From CADEED01 sp039930985 (GTDB lineage Bacteria; Pseudomonadota; Gammaproteobacteria; Steroidobacterales; Steroidobacteraceae), in the NCBI GenBank assembly GCA_039930985.1, contig JBDTSV010000155.1:39654-103653 (forward strand): 64,000 nucleotides of DNA, written 5' to 3'. A model generated the notes under the pieces. The model had not been told where the DNA came from. It saw nothing but the letters and a program-made list of their open reading frames with translations, and ran no database searches. The position numbers were made by a program, and so were the translations under genes. Shown piece by piece: positions 8,755 through 16,852 of the stretch; within the stretch, counting starts at the first letter, position 1; each line of letters begins with the position of its first letter.

Positions 8755-10677
8755 ATGGCAGCTCATTCAGTCTCGGCGGCGCGCGCGAAACTCAACCACA
8801 CCGCCCGCAAGAATTCCTTGAAGATCACCGGCACCACGGCAGTTACCGCCGATGCCAATTCCGCCAAAGCCGTCCCGGCGGCGATTGAAGTTAAGACCGT
8901 TCCTGCCCGCGAATCGCTGCTGACAAATTTTGGCCGTGCCACGCTGCAGGATCGCTATCTTCTGGCGGGCGAAACCACCCAGGATCTTTTCGCGCGCGTC
9001 GCCCGCGCGTATGCCGATGATGGCGCGCACGCGCAGCGCCTCTACGACTACATGTCGAAGCTGTGGTTCCTGCCGGCCACGCCCATCCTGAGCAATGGCG
9101 GCACAGCGCGCGGCCTGCCCATCTCCTGTTTCCTGAATTCCGTCGAAGACAATCTCGACGGCATCGTTGGCACGTGGACGGAAAACGTGTGGCTGGCCTC
9201 TAACGGTGGCGGCATCGGCACCTATTGGGGCGGCGTGCGCTCCATCGGCGAGACGGTGAAGGGCTGCGGCCAGACCTCGGGAATCATTCCGTTCGTTCGT
9301 GTGATGGACTCGCTGACGCTGGCGATATCGCAGGGCTCACTGCGACGCGGTTCGGCGGCGGTGTATCTCGACGTGCATCACCCGGAAATCGAGGAATTCA
9401 TCGAAATCCGCAAGCCCTCGGGCGACTTCAATCGCAAGAGCCTCAACCTGCACCACGGCATCTGCATCACCGACGAATTCATGCAGGCGGTGCGCGACGA
9501 TCTGCCGTTCGCGTTGCGCAGCCCGAAGGACGGCAAGGAGTTGCGTACGCTCTCGGCACGCCACCTGTGGCAGAGAATTCTCGAGACGCGCCTGCAGACC
9601 GGCGAGCCCTACCTGCTGTTCAGCGATACGGCTAACAACCAGCTCAGCCCGCACCAGCGCGAACTCGGGCTCAAGGTGCGCCAGTCGAATCTTTGCAGTG
9701 AAATCCTGCTGCCCACGGGCCGCGATCACCTCGGCGCGGAGCGCACCGCGGTGTGCTGCCTGTCGTCGGTCAACTTCGAAACCTGGGAACAGTGGAACAC
9801 GGCGCCGCGCTTCATCGAAGACGTGCTCCGCATGCTCGACAACGTGTTGCAGGAGTTCATCGACCACGCGCCGTCGTCGATGGACTCGGCGAAGTATTCG
9901 GCGATGCGCGAGCGCTCGGTGGGACTCGGCGCCATGGGCTTCCATTCCTGGCTGCAGAACAACGGCATTCCGTTTGAAAGTGCACTGGCGCGGGCCGCCA
10001 ACCTGCGCATGTTCAAGCATCTGCGCCGTGAGGCCGATGCGGCCTCGCGCCTGCTCGCCGAGGAACGCGGCGCCTGCCCGGACGCCGCGGAGCGGGGTGT
10101 CATGGAGCGCTTCTCGCACAAGCTGGCCATCGCGCCCACCGCCAGCATCTCGGTGATCTGCGGCGGCACCAGTGCCTGCATCGAGCCGATACCGGCCAAC
10201 ATCTACACCCACAAGACGCTGTCGGGTTCGTTCAGCGTGCGCAATCCGGCATTGCAGAAGGTGCTGGCACAGAAAGGCCTCAACACGGAAGAGACCTGGC
10301 AATCCATCCTCGCGCACGAAGGCTCGGTTCAACACCTCGATGGCCTGAACGACGACGAGAAGTCCGTGTTCCGCACGGCCTTCGAGATCGATCAGCGTTG
10401 GGTCATCGAGCTCGCGGCCGATCGCGCGCCGCTCATCTGCCAGGGCCAGTCGTTGAACCTCTATCTGCGCAGCGATATCCACAAGTGGGACCTCCTGATG
10501 CTGCACTGGACGGCTTGGGAACGCGGCGTGAAGTCACTGTATTACTGCCGTTCGAAGAGTGTGCAGCGCGCCGGCTTCGCCGGCGTGGAAGCCGACAACA
10601 CGCGCAGCTGGCCCAAGAAGCCGCTTGCTTCCGAAACCGACGACGCCAAATACGACGAGTGCCTGTCATGTCAATAA
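8755..10677 (+). CDS. nrdA: Class I ribonucleotide reductase, alpha subunit
   Basis: The product (640 aa) reduces ribonucleotides to deoxyribonucleotides for DNA synthesis. Key residues can be placed by motif: Cys125 in PISCFLNS and Cys334/335 in TAVCCLSS as the redox pair, Cys314 in the N-L-C-S-E-I finger as the thiyl radical site with its Asn and Glu neighbours, and a C-terminal CLSC for thioredoxin/glutaredoxin exchange. The first catalytic cysteine lies about 100 residues earlier than in E. coli NrdA, so the N-terminal ATP-cone appears absent. About the first 50 residues are an alanine/lysine-rich unstructured lead. ATG 8755 follows GGAGAAGCGAT. It overlaps nrdB by ten bases and is under the B12 riboswitch. 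Confidence 0.93.
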   Translation: MAAHSVSAARAKLNHTARKNSLKITGTTAVTADANSAKAVPAAIEVKTVPARESLLTNFGRATLQDRYLLAGETTQDLFARVARAYADDGAHAQRLYDYMSKLWFLPATPILSNGGTARGLPISCFLNSVEDNLDGIVGTWTENVWLASNGGGIGTYWGGVRSIGETVKGCGQTSGIIPFVRVMDSLTLAISQGSLRRGSAAVYLDVHHPEIEEFIEIRKPSGDFNRKSLNLHHGICITDEFMQAVRDDLPFALRSPKDGKELRTLSARHLWQRILETRLQTGEPYLLFSDTANNQLSPHQRELGLKVRQSNLCSEILLPTGRDHLGAERTAVCCLSSVNFETWEQWNTAPRFIEDVLRMLDNVLQEFIDHAPSSMDSAKYSAMRERSVGLGAMGFHSWLQNNGIPFESALARAANLRMFKHLRREADAASRLLAEERGACPDAAERGVMERFSHKLAIAPTASISVICGGTSACIEPIPANIYTHKTLSGSFSVRNPALQKVLAQKGLNTEETWQSILAHEGSVQHLDGLNDDEKSVFRTAFEIDQRWVIELAADRAPLICQGQSLNLYLRSDIHKWDLLMLHWTAWERGVKSLYYCRSKSVQRAGFAGVEADNTRSWPKKPLASETDDAKYDECLSCQ

Positions 10678-11732
10678 TCGCCAGCACGCAGCAGATCGAG
10701 CTCATCACCAAACCCGGGCTGCTCACCCCGTCGCGGTCGTACAAGCCATTCCGTTATCCGTGGGCCATCGAATACTGGCGCCGCCAGCAGCAGATTCACT
10801 GGATGCCGGAGGAGATCCCGCTCGGCGAGGACTGCAAGGACTGGAACAATCGCATCACCGATGCCGAGCGCAACCTTCTGACCCAGGTGTTCCGCTTCTT
10901 CACGCAGTCCGACGTCGAGGTGCAGGACAACTACATGGAACGCTACGCGCGCGTGTTCCGTCCCACCGAAATCAAGATGATGCTGGCGGCGTTCGCCAAC
11001 ATGGAAACCGTGCACATCGCGGCCTATGCATTGTTGCTAGAGACGCTCGGCATGCCGGACAGCGAGTTCACCGCGTTCATGGACTACTCGGCCATGCGCG
11101 ACAAGCACGACTACCTGCAGGGCTTCGGCGTGGAAACGGATGCCGACATCCTGCGCACCATGGCGATGTTCGGGGGGTTCACCGAAGGGCTGCAGCTGTT
11201 CGCGAGCTTCGCGATCCTGCTCAACTTCCCGCGGCACAACAAGATGCGCGGCATGGGCCAAGTGGTCTCGTGGAGCGTGCGCGACGAGACGCTGCATTGC
11301 GAGGGCATCATCCGGCTGTTCCACACCTTCGCGCAGGAAACCGGTGCGCTCACGCAGGGCGTGAAGGACGACATCGTCGAATGCGCGCGGACCGTGGTGA
11401 AGCTCGAGGATCGTTTCGTGGACCTGGCGTTCGAGATGGGCCCCATCGAGGGCCTGTCCGCCGCCGAGATCAAGAGCTACATCCGCTACATCGCCGACTG
11501 GCGCCTGAAGCAGTTAGGCCTGCCGCAGATCTATGGCGTCGAGGAGCATCCACTGCCCTGGCTCACGGCCATGCTGAACGGGGTCGAGCATGCGAACTTC
11601 TTCGAGACGCGCGCCACGGAGTATGCGAAAGCGGCGACCGGTGGCGCCTGGCACGGCGATGAAGGCGCGTGGGGGCTGTTCGAGCGGCGCGTGGCGCGTC
11701 GCGGGCAGCTCGAGTTGTTAGGCGGTAGCTGA
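10668..11732 (+). CDS. nrdB: Class I ribonucleotide reductase, beta subunit
   Basis: The product (354 aa) is the ferritin-like radical-generating subunit that pairs with NrdA. The sequence NMETVHIAAY supplies a metal-ligand Glu113 and His116 and the radical Tyr120 with the same spacing as E. coli Glu115/His118/Tyr122. Other ligands are visible in QSDVEVQDNY, GFTEGLQLF and VRDETLHCEG. This supports a tyrosyl-radical di-metal cofactor rather than a Tyr-less class Ic type. ATG 10668 lies inside the end of nrdA (ATGTCAATAA), so translation is probably coupled and both genes respond to B12. It is convergent with the GGDEF-EAL gene, 18 bp apart. Confidence 0.94.
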   Translation: MSIIASTQQIELITKPGLLTPSRSYKPFRYPWAIEYWRRQQQIHWMPEEIPLGEDCKDWNNRITDAERNLLTQVFRFFTQSDVEVQDNYMERYARVFRPTEIKMMLAAFANMETVHIAAYALLLETLGMPDSEFTAFMDYSAMRDKHDYLQGFGVETDADILRTMAMFGGFTEGLQLFASFAILLNFPRHNKMRGMGQVVSWSVRDETLHCEGIIRLFHTFAQETGALTQGVKDDIVECARTVVKLEDRFVDLAFEMGPIEGLSAAEIKSYIRYIADWRLKQLGLPQIYGVEEHPLPWLTAMLNGVEHANFFETRATEYAKAATGGAWHGDEGAWGLFERRVARRGQLELLGGS

Positions 11733-11750
11733 GCCGCAAGGCGGGAAAAC

Positions 11751-13955
11751 TCAGTTGCGGGTATTGCGACGCGTCGAGGTCAATTGGGAGAGTTCGATTC
11801 TCTTGCTGGCCATCTGCATGAGAGGCACTTCTCCAGTGGGTCCTTCAGCGAACGCGTGCACGTTCGCGACAATCCTGCCCAGCAGTTCAACAATTTTCTC
11901 ACCCGCGACGGCGCGGCCGAAGTAGTAGCCCTGGCCTTCGGGACACTGGTATTCCTGCAGTTTGACGAGTTGGGCGGCGGATTCCACGCCTTCCGCGACC
12001 ACGCGCATCTGCAGGCTCTTCCCCAACGTGATCACCGCGCTGACGATGCTTGCATCGTCGGGATTGGTGGTGAGCTCGCTCACGAACGCGCGATCGATTT
12101 TCAGGGTGTCGATCGGAAATCCCTTCAGGTGGCTCAAGCTCGAGTAGCCGGTGCCGAAGTCATCGAGCGCAAGTCGCACTCCCAGGTCTTTCAGTGAGCG
12201 CAGGACCACTGCGGTGGACGTGGAGTCCCGCATCAGGAAGGTCTCGGTCAGCTCGAATTCCAGCAAATGCGGCGCGAGCCCGCTGTCCGCCAGAACCTGT
12301 CGTACGTGACCGACGAAATCCTTGTCGCCGAGCTCCACCGCAGAAACATTGATGGCGATGCGCATCGGTGGCAGGCCGGCAGTCGCCCACATTTTGTTTT
12401 GACGGCACGCTTCACTCAGGACCCAGCGACCCATCGGCACGATGAGTCCGGAGTCCTCGGCAATCGCCATGAACTGGGCGGGCAGCAACAGGCCGCGAGT
12501 CGGATGCCGCCAGCGCACCAGCGCTTCGACACCCGTAGGAGCTCCGCTCCACAAGTCCAGGATTGGTTGGTAGTGCAACACCAGCTCATCGCGTTCCACC
12601 GCGTGCCGCAACCCGTCTTCGATTGCCTGACGTTCGATCGCGCGAATGTTCATGTCCTCGCGGAAGAACTGAAAATTGTTACGGCCGCAATCCTTCGCGT
12701 GATACATCGCAAAGTCGGCGTTCTTCAACAGCGTGTCCAGATCGTCGCCGTCGTCGGGGAACACCACGATACCGATGCTCACGGAAACCTGCAGTTGCTG
12801 CGCATCGATGCTGAAGGGCGTATTCATGGCGGCGAGGATCTTCTCTGCCCGGATCGCGGCATCCTGGCCGCGCGAAAGCTCGGGCAGCAGAATCACGAAT
12901 TCGTCACCACCCTGGCGGCTCACCGTGTCGGAGCTGCGCACACAACTCAGCAGGCGCTGCGCCACCAGAACCAGCAGTCGATCGCCCACGTCGTGGCCGA
13001 GAGTGTCATTGACGTTTTTGAAACGATCCACGTCGAGGAACATGATCGCGACCTTGTGCGCGTGCCGGCGCGCGAGCGCCATTCCCTGCACCAGTCGGTC
13101 GCGAAGCAGCGTCCGGTTGGGCAGGTCGGTGAGGCTGTCGTGCTGAGCCTGATGTGACATTTTGAGCGACAGCGCCCGCGTCGAACTCACATCGTGAAAG
13201 ACCATGACGGCGCCGGTCACCTGGCCGCGGCGGTCGTGAATGGGGGCTGCGGAATCCTCGATGGCGGCTTCGACTCCGTCGCGCCGGGTCAAGATGCTGT
13301 TCGGCTCCAGCATGACCGTCCGGTTGTCGCGGATCGCCATGGCCATCGGATTGGCCGCGACCGCACGAGTGGTGGCATCGACGACGCGAAAGACTTCTTC
13401 GACGGGGCGGCCGCCTGCTTCGGTCCGCGCCCAGCCGGTGAGCTTTTCGGCGACCGCGTTGAGGTAGGTTACCTTGCCGCCGATATCGCAGCTCATGACT
13501 GCATCGCCGATGGAATTGAGGGTGACTTCCGCGCGTTCCTTCTCGGCGAACAGGGCCTCGGCGTTCGCGGCGCGATCGATCATGCTGGCCAGTGCTTTTG
13601 GCAGCAGGTAGTCGTCGAGCCTGCCCTTGAGCAGGTAATCCTGCGCGCCTTTCTGTACCGCCAGCCGGGCCAGATCTTCGTGTTGCGGGTCGCACAGAAT
13701 CAGGATTGGGACCTGGGGCGCCACGGCGAATATGCGTTCGAACGTGTCGAGCCCCTGGCTGTCGGTCAGAAACAGCTCGCTCACCACCGCGGCGATGCCC
13801 GCCGCATCGTCGGCCAGCCGCTGCGTGGCCTGCGCACAGCTCTTGAACCAGATTACCTGTCGCCATGCATCCGTGGACTTCGACAGTGCCGCGCAAACCG
13901 CGACCGCATCAGCGCAATCATCCTGGATCAGAAGAATACTTTGATTGTTAGGCAT
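11751..13955 (-). CDS. REC-PAS-GGDEF-EAL cyclic-di-GMP regulator
   Basis: The product (734 aa) combines a response-regulator receiver domain (about 1-125, starting MPNNQSILLIQDD), a PAS domain (about 140-260), a GGDEF domain (about 275-430, intact SRQGGDEFVILL) and an EAL domain (about 450-700, with EALVRWRHPTRG and DDFGTGYSSL). Both synthesis and hydrolysis of cyclic di-GMP are therefore possible; which dominates cannot be read. ATG 13955 follows GGAAC and is favoured over an upstream frame extension to 14042. No histidine kinase is adjacent, so the receiver partner is unknown. It faces nrdB. Confidence 0.9.
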   Translation of the reverse strand: MPNNQSILLIQDDCADAVAVCAALSKSTDAWRQVIWFKSCAQATQRLADDAAGIAAVVSELFLTDSQGLDTFERIFAVAPQVPILILCDPQHEDLARLAVQKGAQDYLLKGRLDDYLLPKALASMIDRAANAEALFAEKERAEVTLNSIGDAVMSCDIGGKVTYLNAVAEKLTGWARTEAGGRPVEEVFRVVDATTRAVAANPMAMAIRDNRTVMLEPNSILTRRDGVEAAIEDSAAPIHDRRGQVTGAVMVFHDVSSTRALSLKMSHQAQHDSLTDLPNRTLLRDRLVQGMALARRHAHKVAIMFLDVDRFKNVNDTLGHDVGDRLLVLVAQRLLSCVRSSDTVSRQGGDEFVILLPELSRGQDAAIRAEKILAAMNTPFSIDAQQLQVSVSIGIVVFPDDGDDLDTLLKNADFAMYHAKDCGRNNFQFFREDMNIRAIERQAIEDGLRHAVERDELVLHYQPILDLWSGAPTGVEALVRWRHPTRGLLLPAQFMAIAEDSGLIVPMGRWVLSEACRQNKMWATAGLPPMRIAINVSAVELGDKDFVGHVRQVLADSGLAPHLLEFELTETFLMRDSTSTAVVLRSLKDLGVRLALDDFGTGYSSLSHLKGFPIDTLKIDRAFVSELTTNPDDASIVSAVITLGKSLQMRVVAEGVESAAQLVKLQEYQCPEGQGYYFGRAVAGEKIVELLGRIVANVHAFAEGPTGEVPLMQMASKRIELSQLTSTRRNTRN

Positions 13956-14053
13956 GCCGGTTCCGCGCCGCAAATCGCGCCGCTCGTGGGCGCATTCAAC
14001 CAGCGGCCTGAGGGACGCTCTGTGCGGTTCCGTACTTAGCATTCGTATCCCGC

Positions 14054-14073
14054 GAATGTCCGACAGGACATTC
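14054..14073. repeat. Perfect 8-bp stem hairpin GAATGTCC/GGACATTC
   Basis: Eight paired bases around a GACA loop lie just after the stop of the degenerate M56/TIGR03435 gene and before the GGDEF-EAL gene, read on the minus strand. There is no clear T-run, so it is either a weak terminator or a small REP-like palindrome. Confidence 0.4.
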
Positions 14074-14089
14074 CTTAAGGGTAGTTAGT

Positions 14090-15043
14090 CTATGGTCGCG
14101 GCTGGTTGTCCGACATCGGCATTCCGTAGACGCCGCAAGGCGGCTGGCAGTCACCGTTCATTTCGAGCTGCAGGCCGAAACGTTCGGCGAGCAGTTTGGT
14201 CACGCCCTGGCGCAGGGCGTAGGGGTCGAAATCCTCTGGCTCGGGAATCGCCGCGGTCGCACGCAGGTCGTAGAGCGGTGTGAGCAACCACGAATTCGCC
14301 TCGGGATCGTGCTCCGAGTTCATCTGGTCGCTGTAAACCGAGAAGTAGCTGATTCCATAGGCGAGCGCCACGAGATTGCGGATGTTCACGTTGCGCACGG
14401 TCACGCCGTGGGCGTCGACGTCGATCTGATACTTCCACACATTCCTCGGGGGTGCCTCCGTGAGCTTCAGGCTCGCATGGCGCAGCGCCTGTGCATTGGC
14501 GGCGATCCGCTCGAGGTGGCGCAGCCGATGGTCAACGGCGCCACCAAACACCGGAACCCAGAAAGCAATGATGGCGCATATCGTGAGCAACGCGGATCTG
14601 AAGAACCCGGGACGGGGCGTGATCGCATTCACGTCGAGCCTGCGGCGCGCCGTTTCCTGCTCGACAAGCTGTCGCTCGATGACGAGGTGGCGCTTCAGCG
14701 GAAGTAAGCAGGCGCCGGCACACGCCATGACCAGCAGGAGCGCCGGCAGAAATTCACTCCCGGCCCAACCGCGGGCGCGGGCCGGCGATGTAAACCGAGT
14801 CAGCGCGGCGGCAGTCTCAACGAGCCAGGGAGGCGGCGGAACCGAGGTGTGTCCGACCGGAAAGCCTATCCACTGTCCGAGCGCAAACAATAGCGCGAAA
14901 GGAATCGCGAACTTGAGTGCCGCGATTCGCCACAGCCACAGGCGCAATGGCGCGAAGCAATGACGCGCGTTGAGTGCCAGCGCCGCGACGCAGCCGAATA
15001 TCACGGTCGATTGCCACAGGTGATCGAAGAGCCCGGCGAGCAT
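14090..15043 (-). CDS. Degenerate BlaR1/M56 paralogue with TIGR03435 domain
   Basis: The product (317 aa) begins MLAGLFDHLWQST, nearly repeating the MIAALINHLWQST start of the adjacent upstream M56 protein, and keeps several N-terminal membrane helices. It lacks the HExxH zinc-protease segment entirely. The C-terminal 130 residues are a TIGR03435-type domain (VRNVNIRNLVALAYG, later FDPYALRQGVTKLLAERFGLQLE). It looks like a duplicate in which the protease core was lost while the membrane and exported domains stayed. The start at 15043 is preferred to a TTG three codons upstream. It is last in the blaI-M56 operon, nine bases after its neighbour's stop. Confidence 0.78.
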   Translation of the reverse strand: MLAGLFDHLWQSTVIFGCVAALALNARHCFAPLRLWLWRIAALKFAIPFALLFALGQWIGFPVGHTSVPPPPWLVETAAALTRFTSPARARGWAGSEFLPALLLVMACAGACLLPLKRHLVIERQLVEQETARRRLDVNAITPRPGFFRSALLTICAIIAFWVPVFGGAVDHRLRHLERIAANAQALRHASLKLTEAPPRNVWKYQIDVDAHGVTVRNVNIRNLVALAYGISYFSVYSDQMNSEHDPEANSWLLTPLYDLRATAAIPEPEDFDPYALRQGVTKLLAERFGLQLEMNGDCQPPCGVYGMPMSDNQPRP

Positions 15044-15052
15044 CGCCGTCAA

Positions 15053-16348
15053 CTACCGGCCGCAGGGGGTCTGACAACGCTGGTTCAGGTAGATCTCGAA
15101 GCGGAACTGCGACGCCAGCAACTTGTTGGTCAGTTCGCGCAGCGCATATGGGTCGAACTCATCCGGTTCGGCGAGCGGGCCGCGCGCCACGACGCGGATG
15201 TCGTAGCGCAGGTCGTCGAGCCATGGCCCGCCCGTGACCTGCGAGGTCCGCACCCCGTAGACGAAGGCAACGAGGTCGCGCAGCGTGCTGTTGCGAATCA
15301 CGATGCCATCCGGAGCGGCGACGATTTCCGGCCGCCGCCCCTGGCCGACCGCCGCCGGGGCCATGTAGGTGTCGGCGTTTCCCAGCGTGCGTGTGTTGGT
15401 CGTGAGCACTTCGTAGCGGTGCGCGGCGCCGGCGAACAGCGGCGCGGTCGCGACGACCGCCGTCGCGCCTAACAAAGCGATGAATTTCAGCACACCGACC
15501 GATGCGGGCTGGCCGGTGCCGAGAATGTAGCGAACGCGGCGCGGCAGATCGCCCGATCCGGCGGAGACGAATATCGGCGCGCGCCGGTGGCACTGGCGGC
15601 AAACCTCGAGTATGCCGCCCGCGTAGTCGGCGCGATCGTGTCCGTATTCGATCACCGCTTCGTCGCAGGCACGTTCCCGCTCTTCGAGCATCTGCCGGCC
15701 TATCCACCACACCGCCGGATGGAACCAGAGCAGTGTTTCGACCAATCGATGCACGTTGGCCTTGAGGTTGTCGCGCCGCGCGATGTGTTCGTGTTCGTGC
15801 GCGAGCACCGCGCTCATCTGCGGATCCGACAGTCTCCCGAGCAGCGCGGCCGGCAGCAACACCACGGGATGAAAGACGCGCGCCACGGCGGGCTCGATAT
15901 CGGCCTCCGTGACGCACGCATCCAGCAATGAGCCCGGCGCCGGCCGCGCCGCCCTGGCTATCGAGTCCGCCGTCCGCCATGCCAGCAGCCATCGCAAGCC
16001 GAGGAACAGCGCAACGCCCATCCAGATCATGAACACCGCGGCGATTCCCGCGGAATTCGTCGCCGTTCCAGTCGCCCGCAACGCGCTCGTCGGAGCCACC
16101 AGCACGGAGACACTTTGCAGAGCATCTCCGAACAATAGTGGCTGTTCGGCGGTGCGCGCTGCGGGCAGTCCGATGCATGAGCCGATGAAAAACAACAGCG
16201 AGAAAGGCACCAGGAACTTGAGCGAAGCGATTAGCCAGATCGAGTGGCGCAGCGCCGCGCTGTTGGCGCGCAACATCAGAGTGATCAACCAGGCACCACC
16301 GCAAAACAGCGTCGACTGCCACAGGTGGTTGATCAGCGCGGCGATCAT
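15053..16348 (-). CDS. BlaR1-type M56 metalloprotease with TIGR03435 domain
   Basis: The product (431 aa) is a membrane zinc protease of the M56/BlaR1 family, which typically cleaves a partner BlaI repressor when a signal is sensed outside the membrane. Several N-terminal helices precede the active site H184-E-H-E-H188 in VLAHEHEHIARRDN. Instead of a penicillin-binding sensor, the C-terminal part is a soil-associated TIGR03435 domain (IRNSTLRDLVAFVYGV, FDPYALRELTNKLLASQF). The start codon overlaps the BlaI stop as ATGA, so the pair is translationally coupled. The signal sensed is unknown; beta-lactam sensing is not supported. Confidence 0.88.
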   Translation of the reverse strand: MIAALINHLWQSTLFCGGAWLITLMLRANSAALRHSIWLIASLKFLVPFSLLFFIGSCIGLPAARTAEQPLLFGDALQSVSVLVAPTSALRATGTATNSAGIAAVFMIWMGVALFLGLRWLLAWRTADSIARAARPAPGSLLDACVTEADIEPAVARVFHPVVLLPAALLGRLSDPQMSAVLAHEHEHIARRDNLKANVHRLVETLLWFHPAVWWIGRQMLEERERACDEAVIEYGHDRADYAGGILEVCRQCHRRAPIFVSAGSGDLPRRVRYILGTGQPASVGVLKFIALLGATAVVATAPLFAGAAHRYEVLTTNTRTLGNADTYMAPAAVGQGRRPEIVAAPDGIVIRNSTLRDLVAFVYGVRTSQVTGGPWLDDLRYDIRVVARGPLAEPDEFDPYALRELTNKLLASQFRFEIYLNQRCQTPCGR

Positions 16349-16761
16349 TTGAGCTTGTCCTTGGCGGACGCCGCCTTTGCGCCCGGGTCTTTCGCCGAAT
16401 GCGCACGCAACAGCTTCTGTGCTTCCTCGATGTCTTCGCTCGAGACCTTGCCCATCTCCACGAGGTGCGCCATGACCGGGCGCGCGCTGCCGCCAAACAA
16501 TCCGAGCAATTCCTTGAGTAGGCGGGTCTGCACGGAGGCGCGCGAAGTGGTGGCTTCGAAGACGTGCGCGTTGCCAATTTTCCGCGTGCGGCGCAACGCG
16601 CCTTTCGCTTCGAGCCGGTAAACCATGGTTTGCACGGTGGTGTAGGCCGGCCGGTCGCGCTTGACGACGGCCTCATGGATCTCGCGGATGGACAGCGAGC
16701 CGCGGCTCCACAGCTCGCCCATGATGCGCAGCTCGAGCGCGCTCAGTTTCGGTTCGGTCAC
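16345..16761 (-). CDS. BlaI/MecI-family transcriptional repressor
   Basis: The product (138 aa) is a winged-helix repressor of the BlaI/MecI/CopY family. The N-terminal part ELRIMGELWSRGSLSIREIH and AYTTVQTMVYRLEAKG are the family's DNA-binding signatures. The C-terminal half is the dimerisation region that M56 partners cut. It is first in a three-gene operon with the two M56-type genes. Its own promoter carries a TACAnnTGTA dyad, so it probably autoregulates. Confidence 0.92.
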   Translation of the reverse strand: MTEPKLSALELRIMGELWSRGSLSIREIHEAVVKRDRPAYTTVQTMVYRLEAKGALRRTRKIGNAHVFEATTSRASVQTRLLKELLGLFGGSARPVMAHLVEMGKVSSEDIEEAQKLLRAHSAKDPGAKAASAKDKLK

Positions 16762-16772
16762 AGGGCCTCCAG

Positions 16773-16819
16773 TACTACAACTGCGGTCTAGATTATTACA
16801 TGTGTAGTAGGAATATCAA
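16773..16819 (-). promoter_or_regulatory. BlaI operator overlapping the blaI-M56 operon promoter
   Basis: Read on the minus strand, a -35 TTGATA (16814-16819) and a -10 AATAAT (16792-16797) are 16 bp apart, each matching consensus at five of six positions. The dyad TATTACA-TG-TGTAGTA (16794-16809) fills the spacer and overlaps the -10, and contains TACAnnTGTA, the core of known BlaI/MecI operators. A further half-site TACTACA lies at 16773-16779, just ahead of the start codon. Confidence 0.75.
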
Positions 16820-16852
16820 TAGGCCCGCGCGTTGGCAGAGCGAGCACTTTGG

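Noticed and set aside
14090..16761. blaI-M56 operon considered as a beta-lactam resistance locus
   Set aside because: No beta-lactamase gene and no penicillin-binding sensor domain; the exported domain is TIGR03435-like.
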